From contig JAFVTZ010000180.1 in the NCBI GenBank assembly GCA_017502965.1, forward strand, positions 1 through 7,306: a DNA stretch of 7,306 nucleotides. Direction: 5' to 3'. The translations under genes were made by a program, and so were the position numbers. Positions 1-5,818 of this stretch are shown here, in pieces. Source of the DNA: Clostridia bacterium. Its GTDB lineage: Bacteria; Bacillota; Clostridia; Oscillospirales; Acutalibacteraceae. The number at the start of each line of letters is the position of its first letter. Positions within the stretch are counted from its first letter, which is position 1. The notes beneath the pieces were generated by a model. It searched no databases and was not told the origin of the DNA. It worked only from the letters and a program-made list of their open reading frames with translations.

Positions 1-1025
1 CAGAGTTCTTTTTTAGCAATAACTGTATCGCCTTGTTTATAAACAATACTTCCAATTGCCTCCCCCTTACTTACAGGGGCATAAACAAATTTCGGAAGAT
101 TTATTTCGCAATAAACATCCTTTTCTTCCATTGCGCTGAAAATATAGGCTTCCGTCTTTATTTCTAAAAAGCATGTATCCGCACCCACAACAGGCACTGA
201 ATAGGTTGCCTTTTCGGGTACAATTTCGGTCAGAACGACCTTTTCAAGACCGTACTGCAAAAGTTTTTTATGGTCCGCCCAATCGTCAGGGTCATTAAGA
301 GTTACCGCTATAACAAATTTGCCGTCTTTCTTTGCGGCAGAAACAAGACATCTGCCTGCTTTCTTGGTGAAACCCGTTTTAACTCCCACTGCATCTTCGA
401 AACTGCCAAGCAGTTTATTATGATTAGAAAGTGTTCTCTTATAAGGCGGATTTCCGTAGCAAAGGGTTGCCGATTTAGAGCCTGCCGCTTTTGCAAACTC
501 CTCATTCTGCATAGCGTAGCGAGTCAAGGTTGCAAGGTCACGGGCGGTAGTATAATGACTTTCTCCGTCAAGCCCTGAAGGGGTGTTGAAATGGGTATTT
601 TCAAGACCTAAACTTGCGGCTTTTTGGTTCATCATTTTTACAAAACCGTCAACCGTTTTGCCAATCACATAAGCCGTAACATTTGCAGCATCGTTGCCCG
701 AGGCTAAAAGCATACCGTAAAGCAAATCGTGAAGAGTTACCTTATCACCTGCAAGCAGTCCCATAGAAGACCCCTCTACTCTCAGCATCTCAGCCGTTAC
801 GGTAATTTCTCTTTCAAAATCACCGTGTTCACAAAGCAGTAAAGCGGTCATAATCTTGGTGGTGCTCGCCATTGGAAGCCGCGCGTTTGCGTTTTGCTCA
901 TAAATTATCTCGCCCGTGTCTCCGTTTATGAGTATAGCCGCTTTAGCAGATGTACTCAAAGCAGAAACATAAATTGGAAGACACAAAACCGCAAAACATA
1001 AAATCAAGCAAACTATCCTTTTCAA
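1..1025 (-). CDS. D-alanyl-D-alanine carboxypeptidase (peptidase S11, DacF/PBP5-like), C-terminus cut by window edge
   Basis: Secreted serine D,D-carboxypeptidase that would remove the terminal D-Ala from peptidoglycan stem peptides, limiting cross-linking. My own translation gives 341 residues with no stop before the left edge. All three penicillin-binding motifs are present: SxxK as STTK (Ser54 nucleophile, Lys57), SGN at 109-111, and KTG at 216-218. Residues 1-22 form a signal peptide (basic KR, hydrophobic core, VSA before the probable cut). From about residue 263 the sequence fits the beta-rich PBP5 C-terminal domain. Family members are about 380-400 residues, so the missing end probably carries the amphipathic or membrane anchor. 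I chose TTG at 1025-1023 because AGGTGAGG ends 8 bases upstream. In-frame TTG at 1031 and GTG at 1034 are too close to that site. It is the last visible gene of the scpAB run, 47 bases after ytfJ. A sporulation-type DacF role is inferred from context; the exact paralogue is uncertain. Confidence 0.93.
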   Translation of the reverse strand, partial: MKRIVCLILCFAVLCLPIYVSALSTSAKAAILINGDTGEIIYEQNANARLPMASTTKIMTALLLCEHGDFEREITVTAEMLRVEGSSMGLLAGDKVTLHDLLYGMLLASGNDAANVTAYVIGKTVDGFVKMMNQKAASLGLENTHFNTPSGLDGESHYTTARDLATLTRYAMQNEEFAKAAGSKSATLCYGNPPYKRTLSNHNKLLGSFEDAVGVKTGFTKKAGRCLVSAAKKDGKFVIAVTLNDPDDWADHKKLLQYGLEKVVLTEIVPEKATYSVPVVGADTCFLEIKTEAYIFSAMEEKDVYCEINLPKFVYAPVSKGEAIGSIVYKQGDTVIAKKEL

Positions 1026-1031
1026 AGCCAA

Positions 1032-1062
1032 CACCTCACCTAATTTTATTTAAGGAGAGGTG
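1032..1062 (-). promoter_or_regulatory. Inverted repeat masking the dacF-like ribosome-binding site
   Basis: On the minus strand, CACCTCTCCT (1062-1053) can pair with AGGTGAGGTG (1041-1032): nine of ten pairs, one A-A mismatch on the plus strand (1038/1056), and an 11-base A/T-only loop (1052-1042). The downstream arm contains the Shine-Dalgarno of the carboxypeptidase gene, so folding would hide it. No run of U follows the stem on the minus strand, so it does not look like a terminator. The pairing is seen directly; a role in translational control or transcript processing is inference. Confidence 0.5.
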
Positions 1063-1072
1063 ATTTTATTAC

Positions 1073-1450
1073 TTAATTTTCCTGATTTTCCTTTTTAGGG
1101 AAAAGTTCTTTTGCTTTATCAATTATTTCGGGTGCCATATTTATTGCTTTTTCCACTGTGGAAAGTTCGTTATAAACAGGCAGCATTTTAACATTGCCGT
1201 TTGAAATAACTATAAATGCTATAGGCGACACGGTAACACCTGCACCGCCGCCACCGCCGAAAAGTTGATTTCCGCTTTTAGATGGAAAATCACTGCCGCC
1301 GGTTGCAAGTCCGAATGCAACTTTAGAAACCGGAATAAGGGTTATATCCCCTACCTCTACAGGAGTGCCGGTTATAACATCGGCATCAACCATAGTCCTG
1401 AGTTTTTCCATTGTGACATCCATAATTCCTTTTATATTACTTTCACTCAT
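1073..1450 (-). CDS. ytfJ: GerW family sporulation protein (YtfJ)
   Basis: Small protein of the YtfJ/GerW family, which in Bacillus and Clostridia is associated with sporulation and germination; its biochemical activity is not known to me. The 125 residues begin with the family's helical start (SNIKGIMDVTMEKLRTMVDA), followed by VITGTPVEVGDITLIPVSKV at 25-44, a Gly-rich loop with five consecutive glycines at 65-69, and a beta segment GVTVSPIAFIVI at 71-82. It ends in a helix and a charged tail. There is no signal peptide or membrane segment. It is somewhat shorter than the roughly 150-residue Bacillus protein, mainly at the C-terminus. The ATG overlaps the DUF2953 stop (ATGA), with AAGGA 10 bases upstream. 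A DUF2953 gene directly before ytfJ is also the arrangement in Bacillus subtilis (ytfI-ytfJ), which supports both assignments. Confidence 0.92.
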   Translation of the reverse strand: MSESNIKGIMDVTMEKLRTMVDADVITGTPVEVGDITLIPVSKVAFGLATGGSDFPSKSGNQLFGGGGGAGVTVSPIAFIVISNGNVKMLPVYNELSTVEKAINMAPEIIDKAKELFPKKENQEN

Positions 1451-2073
1451 TGTAATTCATTCCTTACTGTGAATTTTTTATATTCTGAATAGGTTTTAAC
1501 TGCGGCAATAAGCAGACTGAAAATATTCATACTAACCGTTGCCTCAAACCAGAAATCGGGTTGTTTGCCCTCAAAATCGCTTCTGACATTTATTTGCCTC
1601 AAACCGATTTTCGCACAGATAGACAGTGCCGCTGTTACAGGATAAACCGCCGCACAAACCGCGCCGTATTCAATAGCGGTTAAAGCGGCATCTTCTGCGG
1701 CAACAGTTATATCCAGACACACCCTTTTAATTCTAATATTCCTCAAAAGACTTTTTATATGTGAAAGGACATCGTTTGCAAACCGCAAAATTTCCTTGAC
1801 AGCACCCGAAAAACCGTATTTTTCTTTGAGGGTTGAAAAAATCCGCTTTGAAGCAGTTACAACTTCATTTTCTGCCTTTTTATCGCTCATCTTGTCAGCA
1901 GAAGGCTTTTTTTTGATATCTTCCTTTGGCTCTATCTCAAAAAATTTAATTCCTGCAAACCTGAATTTCAGAAAGAAATCATCTTTGAATTTTATATTCA
2001 CCGAAATCGGCAAGAATAAAACGGCGGCTAATAAGAGCAGTATTACACCGATTATTATAAGGGCTGTTTTCAC
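1447..2073 (-). CDS. DUF2953 domain-containing membrane-anchored protein (YtfI-like)
   Basis: Protein of unknown function, 208 residues. One N-terminal membrane segment (about residues 3-25, the only strongly hydrophobic early stretch) is followed by a short basic/aromatic region and a Lys/Glu-rich, low-complexity linker (about 49-72). The C-terminal half carries the DUF2953 signature: a beta strand ending VCLDITVAAEDAALTAIEYG (118-137), then a hydrophobic helix and a strand INVRSDFEGK (161-170). A second hydrophobic stretch at 182-193 is short and may be part of the fold rather than a membrane span. The start is GTG, sharing GTGA with the scpB stop, and GGAGG sits 7 bases upstream, so this start is well supported. 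Its fixed place before ytfJ suggests a spore-envelope role, but that is inferred from context only. Confidence 0.85.
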   Translation of the reverse strand: MKTALIIIGVILLLLAAVLFLPISVNIKFKDDFFLKFRFAGIKFFEIEPKEDIKKKPSADKMSDKKAENEVVTASKRIFSTLKEKYGFSGAVKEILRFANDVLSHIKSLLRNIRIKRVCLDITVAAEDAALTAIEYGAVCAAVYPVTAALSICAKIGLRQINVRSDFEGKQPDFWFEATVSMNIFSLLIAAVKTYSEYKKFTVRNELQ

Positions 2074-2651
2074 TCTGCCGCCTCCGAAGTTACTTCTTCA
2101 GTGATTTCGAGTTGTTCACCAAGATCGTTAACCTCTTCGCCTGTTTTGGGGATTTCGGGCAACTCACTCAAATCGTTGATGCTAAAACACCTGAGGAAAT
2201 TCTTTGTAGTGCCGTAAAGCAGAGGTTTGCCGGGAAGTTCAAGTCTGCCACGCTCTTCAATAAGTCCTTTTTCAACAAGGGTTGCAACAACGCCCGAACA
2301 GTCAACCCCTCTTACCTGCTCTATAAATGAGCGGGTTACAGGCTGATTATAAGCAATAACCGCCAAAACCTCTAAAGCCGCAGGAGAAAGCGGTGTTCTG
2401 CGCCTGAGGTCGAAGGCTTTTTTTATATACTCGGCAAATTCTGCCTTTGTTGCTAACTGATATGTGTTTTCAAGTCTTAAAAGTTCAAGACCGCTGTTTT
2501 GCTTTTTCATCTTCTTTTCGAGTTTTTCCATAACATCCACAACTTCTTCGGGAGTTATATCAAAAACCTGCGAAAAGCGTTCTATGCTGATAGGCTCGCC
2601 ACCTGCAAAAAGCACCGCTTCAAAAGCCCTTATTAAATCTTCATTTTTCAT
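2070..2651 (-). CDS. scpB: Segregation and condensation protein B
   Basis: Kleisin-associated winged-helix (kite) subunit of the bacterial SMC-ScpAB condensin, which compacts and helps segregate the nucleoid. The 193 residues cover two winged-helix domains: the first (about 1-75) opens with DLIRAFEAVLFAGGEPIS, the second (about 85-155) holds the family hallmarks LSPAALEVLAVIAYNQPVTR at 88-107 and the GLIEERGRLELPGKPLLYGT stretch at 129-148. The acidic C-terminal tail (about 160-193) is typical and probably disordered. Length matches the usual 180-200. In the family-typical RGVNSD turn this protein has RGVDCS at 114-119, a mild variation. The ATG overlaps the scpA stop (ATGA); the only ribosome site is AAGG followed by GGC about 11 bases upstream, so coupling to scpA translation is likely. 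Confidence 0.97.
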   Translation of the reverse strand: MKNEDLIRAFEAVLFAGGEPISIERFSQVFDITPEEVVDVMEKLEKKMKKQNSGLELLRLENTYQLATKAEFAEYIKKAFDLRRRTPLSPAALEVLAVIAYNQPVTRSFIEQVRGVDCSGVVATLVEKGLIEERGRLELPGKPLLYGTTKNFLRCFSINDLSELPEIPKTGEEVNDLGEQLEITEEVTSEAAE

Positions 2652-3367
2652 CTGTTTTTATGCCCCTTAATCAGAGTAATTTCTTGGTTTTCGCTGTCCC
2701 CGTCTATACGCACGCGGTTTGCCTTGCAAAGTTCCAAAACAGCCAGAAATGTTGCCACAAGTTCCGAACGGCTGTTAGCGGTTTTATAAAGCGCTGACAG
2801 TTTCTTTCTGCCGCCGCCCCAGAGATTTCGGATAACAAAAACTATTTTGGTTGAAACTGCAACTATCTTTTTGGCAACTATCTTTGTAAAAGGTGCAGTA
2901 GAGGGCGGCAATTTCCGCTTTCCTCTGCCAACAGCGGCAAGATAGGAAAGATAAATAACGTCACTAGGGTGAACAAGTTCATAAGTCTTGTCAAAATCAT
3001 AATCGGATGGTGCTTTGATATAACGGTCAAGTCCGCCCTGCATAGTCCCAAGTTCACGTGCCACCTGCTGACAAACCATATATTCAAGCAGTTCGCCTGT
3101 CAGTTCCTCTTTAAGTTTAACTATTTCATCGTGTTTCGGCAATAAACTGACCGTTTTGATATACAGAAGCCTTGACGCCATTTCAAGAAAATCGCTTGAA
3201 AGTTCCATTTCTTCCTGCTGAAAAAGTTTTATCTGCTCTAAATACTGGTCGATAAGTTCTGTCAGAGGAATGTCATAAATATTAAATTTATTTCTGGCTA
3301 TGAGTTGCAAAAGCAGGTCTAAAGGACCCTCAAAACCCTCAAGTTTATAACATAATGTGTTTTCCAT
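2648..3367 (-). CDS. scpA: Segregation and condensation protein A (kleisin)
   Basis: Bacterial kleisin that bridges the SMC head domains and binds an ScpB dimer in the condensin complex. The 239 residues (family about 240-260) start with the diagnostic GFEGPLDLLLQLIARNKFNI (11-30) and YDIPLTELIDQYL, the helical part that contacts the SMC neck. Next come the SDFLEMASRLLYIKTVSLLP segment (58-77) and a Glu/Lys-rich helix to about 107. A middle linker (about 112-165) binds ScpB in known structures. The C-terminal winged helix that meets the SMC cap is seen as ELVATFLAVLELCKANRVRI at 202-221. The ATG lies 4 bases after the protease stop, and AAGGTGA at the protease's last codons serves as ribosome site. 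No smc gene is in view, which is usual because smc lies elsewhere in Firmicutes. Confidence 0.97.
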   Translation of the reverse strand: MENTLCYKLEGFEGPLDLLLQLIARNKFNIYDIPLTELIDQYLEQIKLFQQEEMELSSDFLEMASRLLYIKTVSLLPKHDEIVKLKEELTGELLEYMVCQQVARELGTMQGGLDRYIKAPSDYDFDKTYELVHPSDVIYLSYLAAVGRGKRKLPPSTAPFTKIVAKKIVAVSTKIVFVIRNLWGGGRKKLSALYKTANSRSELVATFLAVLELCKANRVRIDGDSENQEITLIKGHKNR

Positions 3368-3371
3368 TTAA

Positions 3372-4052
3372 TCACCTTAAAAATCCAAAAGGTAATGATG
3401 CGATATAGCTTATACCGCCAAAGACTTTGCTTGTAAGAAAATCAAGAGGGATATCCAAAACACCTATCCACAAAAGCGCAAGCAGCCCGAAATAGATATA
3501 TCTCTCATACTGCATAAGTCTATAATATGTTCTGTAAGGCAAAACGGCTGATAAAATGCGGGAGCCATCAAGCGGAGGAATGGGTATAAGATTAAACACC
3601 GCAAGGCTTACATTTATAAAAGCAACCCAATTGAAAAAGATTGCAACATAATAAATTATTCCAAGAGAAAAGGAAGAAAAAACCAACAGACAAATATTGC
3701 AAAGCAACATCGCAATAAGCGCTACAATAAGATTTGAAAAAGGTCCTGCAAAAGCGGTTATTGCCATATCGCGTTTCGGGTTTCTGAAATTATTCTGATT
3801 CACCTGCACAGGTCTTGCCCAACCGAAACCGAAAAGCAAAATACATAATGCTCCGACATAATCAATATGGGCAAAAGGGTTAAGAGTCAGTCTTCCCTGC
3901 CATTTTGGAGTATTATCCCCAAGTTTCACCGCAGCAAACCCGTGAGCAAATTCGTGCACAGGCATTGTAAGCAGTATAACCGCAAGGGATGACAGAATAT
4001 AAATAATAACATCGGTAAATCCAATACCGCCTGATAATAAACTTCTAAGCAA
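3372..4052 (-). CDS. Site-2-type M50 membrane metalloprotease (YwhC/Rip-like)
   Basis: Multipass zinc protease of the S2P/M50B group that cuts substrates within the membrane; its substrate cannot be told from sequence. Counting from the TTG I chose (226 residues), the zinc site HEFAH is at 33-37 in the first membrane helix. A conserved NPFAHID follows at about 58-64, then GPFSN at 103-107. The third zinc-ligand motif, NLIPIPPLDGSRIL, is at about 154-167 with Asp162. There are five or six hydrophobic helices and no PDZ or CBS domain, so it is the compact form common next to scpAB in Clostridia. Start choice: AAAGGAG at 4070-4064 lies 11 bases before TTG 4052. An in-frame TTG at 4076 would leave only about 8 bases of leader and no ribosome site, and GTG at 4061 sits too close to it. 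First gene of the six-gene run. Confidence 0.9.
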   Translation of the reverse strand: MLRSLLSGGIGFTDVIIYILSSLAVILLTMPVHEFAHGFAAVKLGDNTPKWQGRLTLNPFAHIDYVGALCILLFGFGWARPVQVNQNNFRNPKRDMAITAFAGPFSNLIVALIAMLLCNICLLVFSSFSLGIIYYVAIFFNWVAFINVSLAVFNLIPIPPLDGSRILSAVLPYRTYYRLMQYERYIYFGLLALLWIGVLDIPLDFLTSKVFGGISYIASLPFGFLR

Positions 4053-4063
4053 AGAACACACTG

Positions 4064-4070
4064 CTCCTTT
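4064..4070 (-). promoter_or_regulatory. Ribosome-binding site deciding the M50 protease start
   Basis: AAAGGAG on the minus strand, the best match to the 16S 3' end in this leader. It is downstream of the most upstream in-frame start (TTG 4076), so it argues for the TTG at 4052 (11-base spacing). It lies about 14-20 bases after the predicted transcription start. Confidence 0.7.
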
Positions 4071-4090
4071 ATACAATTATATTCCATATA

Positions 4091-4119
4091 ATTATATAAC
4101 ATTATTGGCATAAATACAA
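4091..4119 (-). promoter_or_regulatory. Sigma-A promoter for the M50 protease-scpAB-DUF2953-ytfJ-dacF run
   Basis: Minus strand: -35 TTGTAT at 4119-4114 (four of six to TTGACA), 17-base spacer, and a perfect -10 TATAAT at 4096-4091. Transcription would start near 4084, giving a leader of about 32 bases that contains the AAAGGAG site. The region is A/T-rich, so chance -10 matches occur, but the exact 17-base spacing and the location before a leaderless ORF cluster support it. Confidence 0.7.
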
Positions 4120-4155
4120 GTAAAATATGCAGTTACTTTTTGTAATATACTTTAA

Positions 4156-4184
4156 TTGACAAAAAATAAGAAAAAAGTTATAAT
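4156..4184 (+). promoter_or_regulatory. Perfect consensus sigma-A promoter of the orphan membrane-protein gene
   Basis: TTGACA at 4156-4161, a 17-base spacer rich in A, and TATAAT at 4179-4184: both hexamers and spacing match the sigma-A consensus exactly. The start of transcription should fall near 4191, directly before the AAGGAG at 4192-4197. It points away from the protease promoter; 36 bases separate the two -35 boxes. Confidence 0.88.
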
Positions 4185-4207
4185 ATACGATAAGGAGAAA
4201 TGATATT

Positions 4208-4585
4208 ATGTTAGATTTCAAAAACAAAAAATACATCATTTCAAGTTTAATAATTTTGTGTTATCTTCTTTTTTACAGTTTGTTTTGGCTTATCCGCGGA
4301 TTAAACCAAAAAACCGAAACACTTGGAATTATTGCAATATCTTGGGTTTTGTTTGAAATTTCTTATTTATTTTTCAAAGTATTATTTAAATTTAACACAA
4401 ATAATAACCCTAACTCTAAATTTTTAAAATTCGCAATTTACTTTTTTGCAATTTTTCCAGTTATTCTCTCGGTTGGTTTTGTAATCAATTATATTATCTT
4501 TTCGATTGCCGATACTTATATAGCTCCATTTCCGCTAAGCGGTATATCTTTAGCGAGTATTAAAATTTTATGTAATAAAACTTAA
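4208..4585 (+). CDS. Orphan 125-residue membrane protein, function unknown
   Basis: I do not recognise this protein. After a short basic start (MLDFKNKKY) it has three clear membrane segments, about residues 9-30, 37-60 and 71-98, the second and third separated by an Asn/Lys-rich loop (NTNNNPNSK at 64-72). A less hydrophobic tail (ISLASIKILC) could touch the membrane. Aromatic content is high (many Phe, Tyr, Ile, Leu). There are no catalytic motifs, no paired cysteines and no known domain that I can see. The ATG at 4208 follows AAGGAG (4192-4197) by 10 bases. It is the only plus-strand gene, carries its own consensus promoter and a strong terminator, and my hand count gives about 26% G+C against roughly 45-50% in sampled lines of the dehydrogenase gene. 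That contrast suggests horizontal arrival or a young gene. Possible roles such as small transporter-like, immunity or stress membrane protein are guesses. That it is a real expressed gene is fairly likely. Confidence 0.78.
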   Translation: MLDFKNKKYIISSLIILCYLLFYSLFWLIRGLNQKTETLGIIAISWVLFEISYLFFKVLFKFNTNNNPNSKFLKFAIYFFAIFPVILSVGFVINYIIFSIADTYIAPFPLSGISLASIKILCNKT

Positions 4586-4605
4586 ATATAATTTCAATTT
4601 TATGC

Positions 4606-4650
4606 AACAAAGCGACTGTCTTCTAAAAAAAGACAGTCGCTTTGTTTTTA
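4606..4650 (+). terminator. Strong intrinsic terminator between convergent genes
   Basis: A perfect 17-bp stem (4606-4622 with 4630-4646) with a 7-base loop CTAAAAA and a trailing T-rich run at 4645-4649 on the plus strand. It ends the orphan membrane-protein transcript 21 bases past its stop codon. Read on the minus strand the same stem starts about 22 bases after the dehydrogenase stop, but only TTGC follows it, so termination in that direction is likely weaker. No other terminator for the aconitase-dehydrogenase transcript is visible, so it probably serves both. Confidence 0.93.
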
Positions 4651-4667
4651 TGGCATAATAATAAAAC

Positions 4668-5816
4668 TTAAAGTTTTTCAATAGTTTCCATAATGTAATC
4701 GCCGAGTTCAGAGCAGGTGGCACCGTCGCTTCTGCCGGTTATTACATATTTAGGCTCAACTTCTGTGCAGATATGGAGAGCCTTGTCAAGTTTATCGGCA
4801 TATTCTGTGAAACCGATATGGCGAAGCATCATTTCGCTTGCCTTTAACATACTTGTCGGGTTAGCATACATACCTCTGCCCTCTTCCATCATACGGGGAG
4901 CAGAGCCGTGAATAGCCTCAAACATTGAATAAACATCACCGAGGTTTGCGCTTCCTGCAGTACCAACACCGCCCTGAAGCTGAGCCGCCTCGTCGGTAAT
5001 GATATCGCCGTAAAGATTAGGAAGAAGAATAACCTGAAATTTAGAGCGAACTCTGGGGTTAACGAGGTTTGCGGTCATAATGTCAATATACCAGTCTTCT
5101 GCCTCAATACCGGGGTAATCCTTTGCAACCTCATGGCAGAGTTCAGAGAACTTACCGTCGGTCTTTTTCATAATGTTTGCTTTTGTAACTATAGCAACAT
5201 TGGTTTTGCCGTTATTCTTTGCATATTCAAAAGCCGCGCGGGCAATACGCTTTGTACCCTCATTGGTAGTAACCTTAAAGTCAAAAGCCAGAGTATCAGG
5301 AATTTCAACACCGCGTGAGCCCAAAACATACTCACCCTCTGTGTTTTCACGGAAGAATGTCCAGTCGATACCGTCTTCAGGAACTGCAACAGGGCGAACG
5401 TTTGCATAAAGGTCAAGTTCACGGCGCATCGCAACGTTTGCGCTCTCAAGTGTTCCGCCCTTAAGGGTTGTTGTAGGAGCTTTTAAAATTACATTACAAG
5501 CCTTGATTTCAGCCAGAACATCATCGGGAATAGCCTTGTTGTGAGCAATTCTGTTTTCGATGGTAAGACCTTCAATAGTGCGGATTTCAACCTTGCCCGC
5601 CTTGATTTCGTCTTTGAGGATAAACTCAAGAACTCTGACAGATTCAGCCGAAATAATCGGGCCTATACCGTCGCCACCGCAAACACCGATTATAATTTTA
5701 TCAAGTTTTTTATAATCTGTGTAAGCCTTATCCTGCTCCATTTTGCGCTGACGCGCAATCTGCTCTTCTAAAATTGAGCGAAACTGCTCAACCGCTGCAT
5801 TTACATAGTTTTCCAT
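4668..5816 (-). CDS. icd: Isocitrate/isopropylmalate-family dehydrogenase, probably isocitrate dehydrogenase
   Basis: Would oxidatively decarboxylate isocitrate to 2-oxoglutarate with NAD(P)+ and Mg2+. The 382 residues carry a roughly 38-residue charged helical N-terminal extension, then the beta-decarboxylating dehydrogenase fold. The isocitrate pocket is intact: Ser125 and Asn127 (SAN), Arg131, Arg141 (LYANVRP), Arg156 in FRENTEGEY with Tyr163, and Lys212 in VTKANIMKKTDG. Metal-binding Asp271 and Asp275 are in NLYGDIITDEAAQLQGG, with Asp245 the probable third. Ser/Asn at 125/127 mirror E. coli Icd S113/N115 and argue against isopropylmalate dehydrogenase (leuB). The cofactor loop reads HGSAPRMMEEG, with Arg308-Met309 where NADP enzymes have Lys-Tyr and NAD enzymes Asp-Ile, so the cofactor is unclear. 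The ATG is 2 bases after the aconitase stop, with AAGGAG (spacing 7) inside the aconitase end. Two-gene operon with aconitase supports the role. Confidence 0.88.
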   Translation of the reverse strand: MENYVNAAVEQFRSILEEQIARQRKMEQDKAYTDYKKLDKIIIGVCGGDGIGPIISAESVRVLEFILKDEIKAGKVEIRTIEGLTIENRIAHNKAIPDDVLAEIKACNVILKAPTTTLKGGTLESANVAMRRELDLYANVRPVAVPEDGIDWTFFRENTEGEYVLGSRGVEIPDTLAFDFKVTTNEGTKRIARAAFEYAKNNGKTNVAIVTKANIMKKTDGKFSELCHEVAKDYPGIEAEDWYIDIMTANLVNPRVRSKFQVILLPNLYGDIITDEAAQLQGGVGTAGSANLGDVYSMFEAIHGSAPRMMEEGRGMYANPTSMLKASEMMLRHIGFTEYADKLDKALHICTEVEPKYVITGRSDGATCSELGDYIMETIEKL

Positions 5817-5818
5817 AA

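Noticed and set aside
270..578. Plus-strand 102-codon frame and a minus-strand 65-codon frame in the carboxypeptidase region
   Set aside because: The third minus-strand frame codes a complete set of SxxK, SxN and KTG motifs across this stretch; the others are shadows.
1237..1262. GCC/CCG-type tandem repeat inside ytfJ
   Set aside because: It is simply the run of glycine codons in the Gly-rich loop of the YtfJ family, in frame and expected.
4118..4138. 6-bp inverted repeat AAGTAA/TTACTT with 9-base gap beside the protease -35 box, possible operator
   Set aside because: Short arms in a very A/T-rich stretch; expected by chance, no second copy seen.
4200..4214. A four-codon ATG frame (ATG ATA TTA TGT TAG) overlapping the orphan gene start
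   Set aside because: Its ATG lies only 2 bases after AAGGAG, too close for initiation, whereas ATG 4208 is spaced 10 bases.
5173..5449. Overlapping open frames on both strands inside icd
   Set aside because: Shadows of the conserved dehydrogenase frame; no ribosome site or recognisable protein.
4668..5816. LeuB (3-isopropylmalate dehydrogenase) as the identity of the dehydrogenase
   Set aside because: The Ser-x-Asn-x3-Arg isocitrate pocket is present and the partner gene is a fused aconitase, not LeuC/LeuD.
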